Positions 27,177-36,959 are shown, counted from the first letter of the stretch. The stretch: DNA of 64,000 bases from Propionispora hippei DSM 15287 (GCF_900141835.1 NZ_FQZD01000009.1:102758-166757), one strand, 5' to 3'. The notes: generated from the letters alone by a model not told the origin. A program made the numbers and translations.

Positions 27177-27290
27177 GTATTTTCAAGCCTTTCTTGGAAG
27201 TATTCGCAGACTATGATTATATATACTATATGAAAGCTGTCTTTACCTGCCGGATACCGTCAAACAGCAGCGAAATGCAACGGAAGAAAT

Positions 27291-27318
27291 AAAGAGGACG
27301 CAGCGGCGCGTCCTCTTT
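27291..27318 (-). terminator. Terminator of the SpoVB-like gene
   Basis: Perfect 11-bp stem AAAGAGGACGC / GCGTCCTCTTT, usable in both directions. It lies 16 bases after the SpoVB-like stop codon. Confidence 0.75.
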
Positions 27319-27334
27319 ATCTTCTTCCAAAACC

Positions 27335-28930
27335 TTATTTTTTCAGCCATTTCCGTCTTTGCAGAAACTCGGCCAGCCAAGGACCGACATAGGGCAAAAT
27401 ACGAATATCCTGTTCCACCAGACCGCCGGTCAGGATTAATACAACCCCGTATATCAGACTGCCGGCCACGATAGCGGCAGCGGTGGCGATAAATACGCCG
27501 CCGGCTGCCAGCAGGCCAAAAACAGCGTAAATCACGCCACCCATGGCGACACCGGCAACCAGCATTTTACCTGTTTCCACAAGATCAATACTAAAGCCGG
27601 TATAACGTTTTACAAAATAAATATTCAGTATGGCAGCCACCGCATAATCGGCTACCGTTCCCCAGGCAGCACCGACGATACCCCACCAGGGAAGCGCCAC
27701 CAGAATCCAGTTAATCAGCACTTTCACCAGCAGGGAAATCACCATATTAATCAACGGGATGCTGGTATGGCTTAAGCCCTGCAAAATACCGGTCGAAACC
27801 TGCTGCATGCCCAGAAAAAATATGCCGATGACCATGACGGCGACGGTAGTCCCCGCCTCCGGCGCTCCATAAAAAATCTGCGACACCGGTGTCGCCAGAA
27901 TACTAAGCCCGATACAGGCAGGAATGGTAATTAAATTGGAAATGCGCATAGCTGTGGCCACTCGTTGATAAGACATCTGCCGGTCCCCCAGGGCGGCGGC
28001 TTCTGAGATGGCCGGCACCAGGCTTAAGGCGAGGGAAGCCGTCAAAATGGTGGCCATATTGACCAGCGGCAGCGCCATGCCGGTCAGGTAGCCGTATAAT
28101 TCGGTCGCCCGTTCGACGGAAAACCCGGCCGTCTCCAGACGAAGCGGCACGATGAGCAAATCTAAAATAGCTACCACGGGCAGCAGCATCTGGGCCAGCG
28201 AAACCGGAATAGATAGCTTGACAATCCGCTGGATAATGCTGCGTTTAGTCTCCTGAACGGTACAAGCCACCTGATCCTTCAACTTTTCCTGGTATCTTTT
28301 CTTGAGTTGCCAGTAATAGGCCAGCAGTACCCCCAGGGCGAATACGGCACCAGGCGCGGCACCAAAGGTGGCACCTGCTGCCGCGTATTCCAGTCCCTGC
28401 GGCAGCAGCATGCTGGCAAAGGCTATCATCGTCACTACCCGCACCAGTTGCTCCACGATCTGCGACACAGCCGTAGGAGTCATAAACTGCCAGCCCTGAA
28501 AATAACCCCGAAAGCTGGAAAGCAGGGTCACAAAAAACACAGCCGGAGCCAAGGCAATCAGCGAATGATAGGCCCGGGCGTCCCGTACAAAATGTGTATC
28601 AATCAGCCAGCCAGCGCCAAAGTACATCAGCAGGCTCATAATCAGACCGGTGATAGCCATAACGGACAGCGAAACGGTAAATACCCGTTTCGCTCCTTTA
28701 AAGTCATTGTTAGCCAGCTTTTCTGCCGTAACGATGGAGATAGCTACCGGGAAACCGGCCGACGATACGGTAAAAGCCAGTACATAAATAGGAAAAGCCA
28801 GTTGATAAATTCCAATCCCTTCCGCGCTTAGCACCCGTGACAAAATCATCCAGTTTAGCGCACCGGTCACCTTGACAATGGCGCCGCCAATGGTCAAAAC
28901 CAGTGTCCCTTTCAAAAACGCATTGCTCAT
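27335..28930 (-). CDS. SpoVB/MurJ-type lipid flippase of the MOP superfamily
   Basis: 531 aa with about 14 membrane helices. The N-terminus 'LVLTIGGAIVKVTGALNWM' and 'EGIGIYQLAFPIYVLAFTVS' are typical of SpoVB and its relatives, which move lipid-linked wall or polysaccharide precursors across the membrane. Its partner may be the transpeptidase encoded downstream. The start at 28930 has a weak AGGA. It lies between two terminators, so it is probably transcribed alone. Confidence 0.88.
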   Translation of the reverse strand: MSNAFLKGTLVLTIGGAIVKVTGALNWMILSRVLSAEGIGIYQLAFPIYVLAFTVSSAGFPVAISIVTAEKLANNDFKGAKRVFTVSLSVMAITGLIMSLLMYFGAGWLIDTHFVRDARAYHSLIALAPAVFFVTLLSSFRGYFQGWQFMTPTAVSQIVEQLVRVVTMIAFASMLLPQGLEYAAAGATFGAAPGAVFALGVLLAYYWQLKKRYQEKLKDQVACTVQETKRSIIQRIVKLSIPVSLAQMLLPVVAILDLLIVPLRLETAGFSVERATELYGYLTGMALPLVNMATILTASLALSLVPAISEAAALGDRQMSYQRVATAMRISNLITIPACIGLSILATPVSQIFYGAPEAGTTVAVMVIGIFFLGMQQVSTGILQGLSHTSIPLINMVISLLVKVLINWILVALPWWGIVGAAWGTVADYAVAAILNIYFVKRYTGFSIDLVETGKMLVAGVAMGGVIYAVFGLLAAGGVFIATAAAIVAGSLIYGVVLILTGGLVEQDIRILPYVGPWLAEFLQRRKWLKK

Positions 28931-29136
28931 CTATCCTATGTCTCCGTTCCACTTTTTCTGACATTTCTTCAAATAATCATGATTACATCTGCGGCATAGC
29001 CATAGTATCCTCAATCTGCGGAAAAATCACCCGTCAGCACTAAACTTTTGTCAGGATATAATCAAACCGCACTAACCGTGCGCCAATACTTACATTTTAC
29101 CTTGTTCCACTCATTTTTTAAACCATTATCTTTGTA

Positions 29137-30603
29137 CTAACCTCCAGCAACCTGAAAATAAATTGTAAAAACCGTCCCCTTGCCCGGCGAAGATTCCACC
29201 TCAATCGTCCCTTCGTGACGGTCTACAATATTTTTGCAGACAGCCAGCCCCAGACCGGTCCCCTCCGCTTTGGTCGTAAAAAACGGATCAAACACTTTGT
29301 CGAGAATATCCTGGGGAATTCCACAGCCCGTATCAGCAATGGACAGCCGGATTCTGCCGCCTTCCCGGCCGGTCCGGATCAGCAGGTTTCCCCGGCCGGT
29401 CATGGCTTCAATTGCGTTGCGGGTCAGGTTTAAAATCAACTGTTTTGTTTCCTTGCTGTCCAAATAGGCCTGAGGCAATTGGTCGGCCAATTCCACCTGA
29501 AGGTCAATGCCCTGCTTGATAGTATCAGCAAAAATGAGCGGATATAGCCCCTGGATAATATCATTGAGGCTGTACCGCCCCATTTCGAGTTCCCTGTCCC
29601 GCGCCAGCGACAGGAAATCGGAAATAATGTCGTTAACCCGTTTCAATTCGTCCATAATCAGAGCAAACTTACTCTTTGAACGTTCCTCCGCCTTTTGCGC
29701 CATCATCTGAACAAATCCCATTACTACTGTCATGGGGTTGCGAATTTCATGGGCCACGCCGGCCGCCATTTGCGATACGAGCTGCAGCCGGTCCAGGCGG
29801 CTGATCTCCCGGCCCAGCTTTTCCTTGGTTGCCACTTCAGTCTGAACTGCTGTCTGCAATTGAACCAGCCGTTCAAACAGCGGTATCAGCGCAGGATATT
29901 CCCGCAGCCGCGCCGGCAATGCGTCGAACTGCCGCCACTCCTCCACCAGTTGGCCCAGACCGTTTTCCATTCTTCTAAATAACTGCCATAGCAAGATCAT
30001 CGCTAAAAACCAGCAAACAAAAAATACCGCCAACCGCCCCGCCGTCGGCCACATCACTGCGGCATCCCAAGGCCGCGACTTGCAATTGACCCACACATGG
30101 CCCCGTACATGGCCTAGCGTCACCGGATAAGTCAACAGCAGTTGCTCCTTCCCATCCCAGGTGAAATCGTTTTCTATATATGGCATGCTGACGCGCTGCA
30201 GCTCGAAATCCTGCAGTGGGTCAACCAGCACCGTTCTTCCCAGCAAACTGCAGTTAAAAGGCGCCACAGCCACAACCTGGAGATCCTCCAGATAAAACCC
30301 CAGAGAATAAAGCGGATATTCTTCGGCAAATTCATTCAGCACCGGCTGCAGGACCGCATTGATCCGGGCCCGTTTCTGCCGTTTCGAAAAGCCGTCCGTC
30401 AAAATCCCCTGGTTGTCCAGCCCTTCCAGCACCGGCAAAAGCCTGCCTTCCAGCATGGCGGCAATTTTTAATAATTCCCGCTCTTTCTTTGTTGCATCAA
30501 GCTGTCGCTGATCGTTCAAGTGAACTAAAGCAAAGAAAAGAAATCCAACAGTCATTACCACTGCGATCACAAGACAGGCACGCTTATGAACTGCTATCGG
30601 CAT
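29137..30603 (-). CDS. Membrane sensor histidine kinase, sporulation-kinase type
   Basis: 488 aa. Two membrane helices (about 9-28 and 189-207) flank an extracytoplasmic sensor of about 160 residues. A linker leads to HisKA with '[19 protein letters not shown]' and an HATPase domain with '[10 protein letters not shown]', 'DTGCGIP' and '[10 protein letters not shown]'. The H-box form [13 protein letters not shown] is that of KinA-KinE/Spo0F-linked kinases. No response regulator gene is adjacent, so it is an orphan and may feed the phosphorelay. The ATG at 30603 follows GGGGGAA. Confidence 0.88.
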   Translation of the reverse strand: MPIAVHKRACLVIAVVMTVGFLFFALVHLNDQRQLDATKKERELLKIAAMLEGRLLPVLEGLDNQGILTDGFSKRQKRARINAVLQPVLNEFAEEYPLYSLGFYLEDLQVVAVAPFNCSLLGRTVLVDPLQDFELQRVSMPYIENDFTWDGKEQLLLTYPVTLGHVRGHVWVNCKSRPWDAAVMWPTAGRLAVFFVCWFLAMILLWQLFRRMENGLGQLVEEWRQFDALPARLREYPALIPLFERLVQLQTAVQTEVATKEKLGREISRLDRLQLVSQMAAGVAHEIRNPMTVVMGFVQMMAQKAEERSKSKFALIMDELKRVNDIISDFLSLARDRELEMGRYSLNDIIQGLYPLIFADTIKQGIDLQVELADQLPQAYLDSKETKQLILNLTRNAIEAMTGRGNLLIRTGREGGRIRLSIADTGCGIPQDILDKVFDPFFTTKAEGTGLGLAVCKNIVDRHEGTIEVESSPGKGTVFTIYFQVAGG

Positions 30604-30863
30604 CAATAGGAGTTCCCCCTTTTTCCGCTAGAAAACATAACCCTATAAATAATAAAGCGTCATGTGCGCTCCGATGATCTCCATGTGCTGATTTATCTCC
30701 ACGCTACTGCCCGACTCCGCGATTTTGAGAATACAAATTAAAAATTTCATTCGCCAAGCAAATCCACAGTCCTGCACCACATCGATATTTTCCTCATAAC
30801 TTCCATGAGTTTGTTAAAAGCTCATCATTACACCACTTTACGATCAGCAATGATAAATACCTA
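30604..30863. other. Intergenic stretch with no recognised content
   Basis: The 346 bases between the histidine kinase and the 54-aa gene hold one feature I can support, the terminator at 30864-30897. I see nothing in the remainder (30604-30863). Confidence 0.5.
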
Positions 30864-30897
30864 ATAAAAGCTTTGCCTTAAAAGGCAAAGCTTTTAT
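30864..30897 (-). terminator. Terminator after the 54-aa gene
   Basis: Perfect 16-bp stem ATAAAAGCTTTGCCTT / AAGGCAAAGCTTTTAT with a two-base apex, 53 bases after the stop codon. Confidence 0.7.
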
Positions 30898-30949
30898 CAG
30901 ATGACCTGTATGCAAATATAGATATCCCAGACAAGCACTTATACAGAGC

Positions 30950-31114
30950 TTAGTTTGTGACAGACGGCTTTTGCGCGGCAGATTTGGACAGAACATCCTT
31001 AAAACTGCCCGATGGTTTTCTTTTCCCCGCCATGGCATTTTGCCGGCGGTCATTATCACGATATTGCAGGTCAATCCTTTGAACAGGTTGTATCGCCATA
31101 ACTCTGGTAATCAT
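30950..31114 (-). CDS. Uncharacterised basic protein, 54 aa
   Basis: The ATG at 31114 is preceded by AAGGAGGGCG at ideal spacing, the best ribosome site in this stretch, and the frame ends in TAA at 30950 with a terminator downstream. The protein starts MITRVMAIQPVQRIDLQ, is rich in Arg, Lys and Gln in the middle ('RDNDRRQNAMAGKRKPSG') and ends 'SFKDVLSKSAAQKPSVTN'. There is no signal peptide or membrane segment. I do not recognise it. Confidence 0.65.
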   Translation of the reverse strand: MITRVMAIQPVQRIDLQYRDNDRRQNAMAGKRKPSGSFKDVLSKSAAQKPSVTN

Positions 31115-31317
31115 ATTTTCGCCCTCCTTGGCTCATATAATACCTTCTATTATATATATCGTGATGAACCGTCCGGATATTAAGACGATACTGATTTTTT
31201 GGCAAAAATCAGTCAGCAATAATTCAGGAAAGCTATTTATGTATTTTAGAATTTATGATACCATTAACAAGATACCTTCTTCAACATCTTACTGCCAAGA
31301 AAGGACTATCCTGATTT

Positions 31318-31749
31318 ATGGGTTTGTTAAGTATTTTTTCTTTTGCTTTTTCTTTCTTTATTCTTTGGAACACCGTAATTGACATATTTTTACCGGCTTC
31401 TGCCGGCGAAGTATTCGCTGAGGAGGAGGATGCCGAATTCGCGACCAGCGAAAGCGAGCTCCTGTCCCTCCTATTGTCGGCCGTGATGAATCTCGGCTGG
31501 ATGGGCTACGTTTACTACACGGTACATACACCACTGTCGGGCCTTTTATATTCGATAGCGCCGCTTTTTTTCATCGCCGAAATGTTCCTGCTGATCAAAG
31601 CTTCCGATCAGGTGCTTGAACAATCCGGTGATTTTATCGCCGCCGGCATGTTCTTTTTGCAAGTCTATTTTTCCTTGCTCTATCTTGCTTATTGTCTTGA
31701 TATGCTGGGGAGCTTTTTTTACGGAGCCGCCCATTCCTGGTTACAGTGA
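31318..31749 (+). CDS. Uncharacterised membrane protein, 143 aa
   Basis: Four probable membrane segments (about 3-22, 48-66, 76-94 and 108-128), with an acidic stretch 'EVFAEEEDAEFATSESE' between the first two. I do not recognise the family. The start is uncertain, since AAAGGA lies 14 bases before the ATG. The TGA stop is formed by the degraded outer end of a family A repeat that begins exactly there. Confidence 0.6.
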   Translation: MGLLSIFSFAFSFFILWNTVIDIFLPASAGEVFAEEEDAEFATSESELLSLLLSAVMNLGWMGYVYYTVHTPLSGLLYSIAPLFFIAEMFLLIKASDQVLEQSGDFIAAGMFFLQVYFSLLYLAYCLDMLGSFFYGAAHSWLQ

Positions 31750-31886
31750 CCCGCTGATTTAATGGACCTGCCAGGCTGACAAGGAAGTAAATCACAGGAA
31801 TAGCAGTCCTATTCCAGGTTTTGCTGACACAGCCAGAGGAAAAAGATCCGCCAGAATGCAGTGCGAATAAATCAGTGGTTCCCTAA
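31746..31886. repeat. Repeat family A copy, inverted orientation
   Basis: Read on the minus strand: TTAGGGAACCACTGATTTATTCG, CTGGCGGATCTTTTTCC, TCTGGCTGTGTCAGCAAAACC, then GGCAGGTCCATTA and the decayed end CAGCGGGTCAC. Blocks match the full copies at 6609 and 47568. One end coincides with the stop of the membrane protein gene, the other with the base of the mutY terminator. Confidence 0.85.
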
Positions 31887-31890
31887 GAAT

Positions 31891-31939
31891 AAAAAGGGAG
31901 GTTTTCTTGGCTGTTTTGCCAAGAAAACCTCCCTTTTTT
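31891..31939. terminator. Strong bidirectional terminator at the end of mutY
   Basis: A 21-bp stem (AAAAAGGGAGGTTTTCTTGGC with one mismatch to its partner) with T runs on both strands. It overlaps the mutY stop codon. Confidence 0.9.
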
Positions 31940-32993
31940 ATTCTTTATCGTCCCGTAAAGCCATTGCTACATGATGGTGCGGACCGGCCCAGGGAAGACG
32001 ATCTCCGTCGTTCAGGCTGAACCAGCGGGCGTTGTCCGGCAGCTCCGACGCCGTGGACAGCAGGCGGCAGCGATAAAAGGTCAAATGCCATTGACGGTGG
32101 CTAAAGGTATGAACCACTTGCCTTTCTGCCTCCAATACCCGGACCTCCAGAAGAAATACCGACTGCAGCCAGTCCCGCAGTTGATCCGCTTCCGTCAATG
32201 CGTCCCTAAGCTCTAACGACGGAAACTCCCACATGCCGGCCAGTAAGCCGGAGACCGGGCGCTGACAGATCAGATAGCGACCGTCCTGTTCCAGCAGCGC
32301 GGCGGCCAGACTGACCTTAACCGGCGCTTTTTTAGGGGACCGCACAGGCAACACCTCCTGCACGCCCCGTTCCCGGGCCAAGCACAGATTCCGGAGCGGG
32401 CATTCCGGACAGCGGGGCCGCTGCGGCACGCAGATCATGGCTCCCAGATCCATCAATGCCTGATTAAAGTCCCCCGGCCTATCCTTGTCTATTTGCTCCT
32501 GCACCAGACGGTGAACTGCCCGCTTGGCCGGAGCCTTTAAAATATCCTCTTCCAAACAGAACAACCGGCTGAAAATCCGCATAACATTGCCATCTACCGC
32601 CGGGACACGGCGATTATAGGCAATGCTTAAAATTGCGCCGGCCGTATAATCACCAACACCCGGTAAAGCCCGAACCTGTTCCCCCTCTTCCGGCATGCTG
32701 CCGCCATATGCGGCGCAAACTTCCCGGACACCAGCCAGCAAGTTTCTGGCCCGGCTGTAATAGCCCAAGCCCTGCCAATAGGTCAGCACCTCCTGCTCCG
32801 AGGCCCGGGCCAGTTCTCCGGGGTTGGGAAAGCGGGTAATCCAGCGTTTGTAATAGTCTTTAACCGCTTCCACCCGGGTTTGCTGCAACATAATTTCCGA
32901 CACCCATATTTTATAGGGGTCCTTGTCCCGCCGCCATGGCAAATCACGGGCATTTTTATCGTACCAGTCAAGCAGCAGGGCCGCAATCTTCAT
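31938..32993 (-). CDS. mutY: A/G-specific adenine glycosylase MutY
   Basis: 351 aa. HhH-GPD glycosylase with 'SEIMLQQTRVEAV', the helix-hairpin-helix 'LPGVGDYTAGAILSIAY' and the catalytic Asp in 'VPAVDGNVMR'. The iron-sulphur loop is C-x6-C-x2-C-x5-C (CVPQRPRCPECPLRNLC). The C-terminal NUDIX-like domain ('GLLAGMWEFPSLE') reads 8-oxoguanine. It removes adenine mispaired with 8-oxoguanine. The ATG at 32993 follows AAGGAG; the frame stays open to 33200 without a start signal. Confidence 0.95.
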   Translation of the reverse strand: MKIAALLLDWYDKNARDLPWRRDKDPYKIWVSEIMLQQTRVEAVKDYYKRWITRFPNPGELARASEQEVLTYWQGLGYYSRARNLLAGVREVCAAYGGSMPEEGEQVRALPGVGDYTAGAILSIAYNRRVPAVDGNVMRIFSRLFCLEEDILKAPAKRAVHRLVQEQIDKDRPGDFNQALMDLGAMICVPQRPRCPECPLRNLCLARERGVQEVLPVRSPKKAPVKVSLAAALLEQDGRYLICQRPVSGLLAGMWEFPSLELRDALTEADQLRDWLQSVFLLEVRVLEAERQVVHTFSHRQWHLTFYRCRLLSTASELPDNARWFSLNDGDRLPWAGPHHHVAMALRDDKE

Positions 32994-33085
32994 ACCTGTT
33001 CTCCTTTGTGCTGTACACTTTATGTTACGTATTATACCATAATACCCTGCTTCGCCTGAATATATGGAACATCTTGCAGTCTTTT

Positions 33086-33158
33086 TCCAACTCCCGTTGT
33101 TGTCGTCGCCTTTATATATCCGATATGAGCGGCCCCTTCGCCTTGCGGAACAAAAAAT
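33086..33158 (+). repeat. Repeat family B copy
   Basis: CCCGTTGTTGTCGTCGCC, then TATATATCCGATATGA, CCCCTTCGCCTTGCGG and AACAAAAAATCCAG. The order and spacing match the minus-strand reading of the copy at 21142. The inner stem is short (ATAT/ATAT). Confidence 0.7.
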
Positions 33159-33190
33159 CCAGAAATATTTTTTTATTTTTTCGTACAATG

Positions 33191-33295
33191 TATAATTCAT
33201 CCAAAATAGCGCAATAATAGTAGTGCATGAAGATTTTCTAAACTTTCTCCTCTCCCACTTTACAAGCCGGTCGCTTCGATCGGCTTGCTTTTTTT
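33191..33295 (+). ncRNA. Possible small RNA with its own terminator
   Basis: TATAAT at 33191-33196 (weak -35), about 60 bases with a CU-rich stretch ACTTTCTCCTCTCCCACTTT, then the hairpin CAAGCCGGTCG-cttc-GATCGGCTTG with seven Ts (33263-33295). There is no open frame with a ribosome site. A transcript of about 90 nt would result. It lies between divergently placed minus-strand units, so the plus-strand terminator has no protein gene to serve. Confidence 0.35.
33263..33295 (+). terminator. Plus-strand terminator without an upstream gene
   Basis: Stem CAAGCCG / CGGCTTG extended by GTCG/GAT and capped by a cttc loop, followed by CTTTTTTT. See the small RNA candidate. Confidence 0.7.
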
Positions 33296-33327
33296 ATGTT
33301 GGGAGTGTGGCAACGAGTATTCATTCC

Positions 33328-34626
33328 CTAGAAAGCCCGGGGCAGCGTGACAATAAAGGAAGCCCCTTGGCCTGGCCGGCTTTTTACCGTAATTGTCCCG
33401 CCATGAGCTTCAGTAATCCATTTGGCGATCGACAGTCCCAGACCGCTGCCGCCCATCTCCCGGGACCGTTCCTTATCCATCCGGTAAAACCGTTCAAAAA
33501 TCATCGCCTGCTCACTCTCAGGAATACCGGGACCATTATCGCTTACTCTCAATATCACCTCATCCGCCTTAGCAGCCCGCTCCAGATTGATCATCACCCG
33601 GCCGCCGGCGGGCACATATTTTATTCCGTTATCCATTAGGATCAGCAATAATTGATTAATGCGTTCTTTATCGGCAAAAACAAGTAATGAAGTTTCGGCG
33701 GAGCTAAAATCAATTTTTATAGTCTTCTCCACTGCCAGGTGCTGCATAGTCCTGACGGCCTGCTTCACCAGTGGCACCAAGTCAAAGTTTTCCTTAAAAA
33801 GGTTGATTACTGCGGCATCAGCCCTGGCCAAGGTCAGCAAGTCACTGATCAGCCTAGTCATTCGCCTGATTTCGTCCTTCATATCGGCCAACACCTGCCG
33901 TACAAAACCCTGTTCCTCATTTTGCTGCTCCGCCTGAACCGCCTCCACCGAAGCCATCAGTACGCTGAGCGGCGTCCTTAGTTCGTGCGAGGCATCAGCC
34001 ACAAAATCCCGCTGCCGCTCATAGGATTTTTTTATAGGAATCATCGCCCGGCCGGCCATGATATAGCCGCCGGCCGAGGCAACCAGCAAAAACACCAGGG
34101 AAGCCAGTGCCAAAATATACAGCAGCGTCTGTAAAAGCTGATAATACTGACTGCTGTCACGACCGACATACACCGTACCTAGCTGTTCCTCCCCATGCAT
34201 GACCGGCAGGGCAACCAGCATCAGCAGCAAATCCTTATCGGTATCCGGCAAATCCACCGGCAGCCGCACCACTTCGCCCATTGGCGCATTCCAGTGAGCA
34301 ATTTTGTCGAGCACAATATCTTCAATGTTAGCATTAGGCTTTTCCGCTGTAATCATCTTGCCTTTATTATCAAACGCATAGGCAAACATTCGGCCCATAT
34401 CCCGGTTCTCCTGATCCTGAAAGGCCTGTTGCAGTAAATCACCATGCATCATCACAGCAGCGTGTTCTCGGGCCTCCTCCTCGGCAAACAGCAGCACTTC
34501 ATCCTTCTCGTTTGAATACACCACCCACGACAAGCCAAAATAAGTGCTCACCACAAAGGCCAGTAAGAAAAAACCCATAAAACCGGAATACAAAAAAGTG
34601 AGCCGCCATCTGATCTTGGTGAACAT
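33328..34626 (-). CDS. Sensor histidine kinase of the ArnT-linked two-component system
   Basis: 432 aa. Two membrane helices (about 11-33 and 167-190) surround an extracytoplasmic domain. HisKA carries 'VADASHELRTPLSVLMAS', and the ATPase has 'LLILMDNGIKYV', 'DNGPGIPESE' and 'GSGLGLSIAK'. The ATG directly abuts the TAG stop of the response regulator, so it is its partner. The ligand is unknown; by analogy with PmrB, cationic peptides or metal ions are possible, because the operon starts with two ArnT-like genes. Confidence 0.9.
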   Translation of the reverse strand: MFTKIRWRLTFLYSGFMGFFLLAFVVSTYFGLSWVVYSNEKDEVLLFAEEEAREHAAVMMHGDLLQQAFQDQENRDMGRMFAYAFDNKGKMITAEKPNANIEDIVLDKIAHWNAPMGEVVRLPVDLPDTDKDLLLMLVALPVMHGEEQLGTVYVGRDSSQYYQLLQTLLYILALASLVFLLVASAGGYIMAGRAMIPIKKSYERQRDFVADASHELRTPLSVLMASVEAVQAEQQNEEQGFVRQVLADMKDEIRRMTRLISDLLTLARADAAVINLFKENFDLVPLVKQAVRTMQHLAVEKTIKIDFSSAETSLLVFADKERINQLLLILMDNGIKYVPAGGRVMINLERAAKADEVILRVSDNGPGIPESEQAMIFERFYRMDKERSREMGGSGLGLSIAKWITEAHGGTITVKSRPGQGASFIVTLPRAF

Positions 34627-35304
34627 CTACGCTTCCTCCAATTTATAGCCGATCCCCCGCACTGTTTGGAGTAAGCCGTTGCTGCCGCTGGGATCAATTT
34701 TTTTGCGCAACAGACGAACATAGGCGTCCAAATTATTGGACGTAACCTCCGCCTCCAAGCCCCATACGCGGTCAAGAATCAGTTCTCTGGGCACAACCTG
34801 TCCCTTATTTTGCAGCAGCATGTCCAGAATCTGAAACTCCCGGCCGGAAAGCTGAGTCTTACTCCCGTCAGCCTGGCGCAGTACCCGGCTGGTCCGTTCC
34901 AGAGCCAGCCCGCCAAACTCAACGACATCCTCTTTTAGTTGATGAGAACTACGCCGGCAAAGCGCCCGCAGGCGCGCCAGCAATTCGGAAAACTCGAAGG
35001 GTTTCACCAAGTAATCATCGGCGCCGGTATCCAGGCCAAGCACCCGGTCTTCCACCGCGTCCTTGGCGGTTAACAGCAAGATGGCCTGATGATAACCCGT
35101 CTGCCGCAACTCTTCACAAACCGCCAAGCCCGTTCGTCCCGGCATCATCCAATCCAATATAATGACATCATAAGGCGAATATGCCGCGTACTCAAGCGCC
35201 ATATCACCCCTAACCACCCAATCTACCGTCATTCCCTCTTTTTGCAGCATGTGCTGAATCAAATTCCCCAACCGCCGGTCGTCTTCCGCCAACAAAATGT
35301 GCAT
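34627..35304 (-). CDS. OmpR/PhoB-family response regulator
   Basis: 225 aa. The receiver domain has acidic residues EDD, the phospho-acceptor Asp in 'VIILDWMMPGRTG' and Lys in 'YLVKPFEFSE'. The winged helix is C-terminal ('ELILDRVWGLEAEVTSNNLDAYVRLLRKKID'). The ATG at 35304 follows GGAG by seven bases; the in-frame ATG at 35310 is too close to the ribosome site. It is the third gene of arnT-arnT-regulator-kinase. Confidence 0.92.
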   Translation of the reverse strand: MHILLAEDDRRLGNLIQHMLQKEGMTVDWVVRGDMALEYAAYSPYDVIILDWMMPGRTGLAVCEELRQTGYHQAILLLTAKDAVEDRVLGLDTGADDYLVKPFEFSELLARLRALCRRSSHQLKEDVVEFGGLALERTSRVLRQADGSKTQLSGREFQILDMLLQNKGQVVPRELILDRVWGLEAEVTSNNLDAYVRLLRKKIDPSGSNGLLQTVRGIGYKLEEA

Positions 35305-35345
35305 AACCATTCTCCGTTTTTATTTTCATACTACCATTGTTTCAA

Positions 35346-36959
35346 CTATTTTTCCAGTTTATACAAACAGTACTCCTCGGAAGCACCTACTTTAGCATAG
35401 GTATAGCCTTTCGCCTCTTGTTCAAAATCATTCGTCTTATCAGTCGTTACAACTACAAGGACCGGTCCGGCTTGCTTATATAACTCCGGCAAGGTACTTT
35501 CCGGCATAGTATATTTCAAAGACCAGTTCAGCCCGGTTTGCGAGGGTTTATCCTGTTCGGGGGACTGCATCTTTACCAAAAGGTTGCCACTATAGAAAAC
35601 GGCCGAGGTACTATAAAACTGATAAGTGCCTATCGTATAGCCGGCATAAGGGCGGAGCAATTCGGCTAGCTCCTTGCCCGACCGTTCCCGGGCTGCATCA
35701 GGTAAGACTAAAACCGAAACGAGAAAATAAAAGCAGAGCATTCCGGCACAACCCGCCCAAACCATGGCCCTGGAGCCGCGCCGCTGACCGCGCCACCAGG
35801 TATAGCCAATAAGCGCCAGACTAACCGCCACCAGTCCACTAAACGCCGTTAAAGAGGTAAAAGGATAACTGGCGCCGAGAAAGACGGCAAAGGCCAAGGC
35901 AAACGGCGCCAGTATACAGGCGGCGCTATTCTTTATACTCCGTTCCGTCACATACAGCACCGCCAGAATTACCACCGGAAACAGCAGCGGAAAGGTGTAG
36001 GTCGGGTATTTGGTGGCCATGCAGGAGTAAACGATTAAATACAGCAAGGCCCATAAGGTCAGCAGCGTGTATAGAGAGTCTTTGCCCAGTTTTTTCAACC
36101 CGGTGTACAATCCACCCAGGGCTAAGCCGTTCCACGGCAGCGTGCTGACCAAAAATATCACAATATAATAGTAAAATACATCACCCTTGGGATGCTCCGA
36201 CACCGTCGCCCGCAGATAATTGTTAACGCCAAAGAAAGCATTCCAAAAAGCATCGCCATAGGCAAAAAACATATACCCATACCAGGGCAACACTACCGCC
36301 AGAAAGAATAGGCCTCCCGAAAAAAGGCGAAGCTCCTTATATTCAGACCAATTTCGCTCCCAGGCAAGAAAGAGCACAATAATCAACGCCGGCAGCACCA
36401 GGCCAACCGGTCCCTTGGTTAGTACCGCCAGCGCCATGCAAAGGTACATCCCCAGATAGCGGTATCTCGTCTTATCCCGCCGCGTATAGCTCAAATAAAA
36501 CAATGCCACTGCCCCATTGGCAAACACGAAGAGAATCATATCGGTAATCAGCAGCTTCGACAATAAGAAATATTGGAAGGAAGTCGCCAGCAGTCCGGCC
36601 GCCAGCAGTCCCTGGCGTGGCGTGGCCACCTGAGAGACAAACCATTCCATGAGCGCCACACCGCCGGCACCAAACAAGGCTGGTACCAGCCGAGCCGCCC
36701 ACTCGTTCACGCCAAAAAGTGTAAAGGAAAGGTTCAACATCCAGTAAACCATGGCCGGCTTATCAAACCATACATGGCCGTAAATCTGTGGCGACAGCCA
36801 GCTATTGGCCGCCAGCATTTCCTTAGCCGTCAAAACATAGTTGGATTCCACCGGATCAGTAATGGGAAGTTGCTGTCCAAAGCTGGCAAATAACATAAAT
36901 ACAGCAATAAATAGAAGAATTCGATATATATTTTTCATAATTTCACCAACTTTGCTCAT
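35346..36959 (-). CDS. ArnT-like glycosyltransferase (GT39/GT83), second of a pair
   Basis: 537 aa with about 12 membrane helices and a C-terminal periplasmic domain. 'HVWFDKPAMVYWMLNLSF' and 'VLTKGPVGLVLPALI' are ArnT/PMT-family signatures. The first loop reads ITDPVESNY; aligned with the upstream paralog (NPDEPVYA), the Asp before the conserved Glu is Val, so the acidic pair is altered. Such enzymes move a sugar from undecaprenyl phosphate to lipid A or another acceptor outside the inner membrane. Its ATG overlaps the upstream stop (ATGA). Confidence 0.85.
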   Translation of the reverse strand: MSKVGEIMKNIYRILLFIAVFMLFASFGQQLPITDPVESNYVLTAKEMLAANSWLSPQIYGHVWFDKPAMVYWMLNLSFTLFGVNEWAARLVPALFGAGGVALMEWFVSQVATPRQGLLAAGLLATSFQYFLLSKLLITDMILFVFANGAVALFYLSYTRRDKTRYRYLGMYLCMALAVLTKGPVGLVLPALIIVLFLAWERNWSEYKELRLFSGGLFFLAVVLPWYGYMFFAYGDAFWNAFFGVNNYLRATVSEHPKGDVFYYYIVIFLVSTLPWNGLALGGLYTGLKKLGKDSLYTLLTLWALLYLIVYSCMATKYPTYTFPLLFPVVILAVLYVTERSIKNSAACILAPFALAFAVFLGASYPFTSLTAFSGLVAVSLALIGYTWWRGQRRGSRAMVWAGCAGMLCFYFLVSVLVLPDAARERSGKELAELLRPYAGYTIGTYQFYSTSAVFYSGNLLVKMQSPEQDKPSQTGLNWSLKYTMPESTLPELYKQAGPVLVVVTTDKTNDFEQEAKGYTYAKVGASEEYCLYKLEK

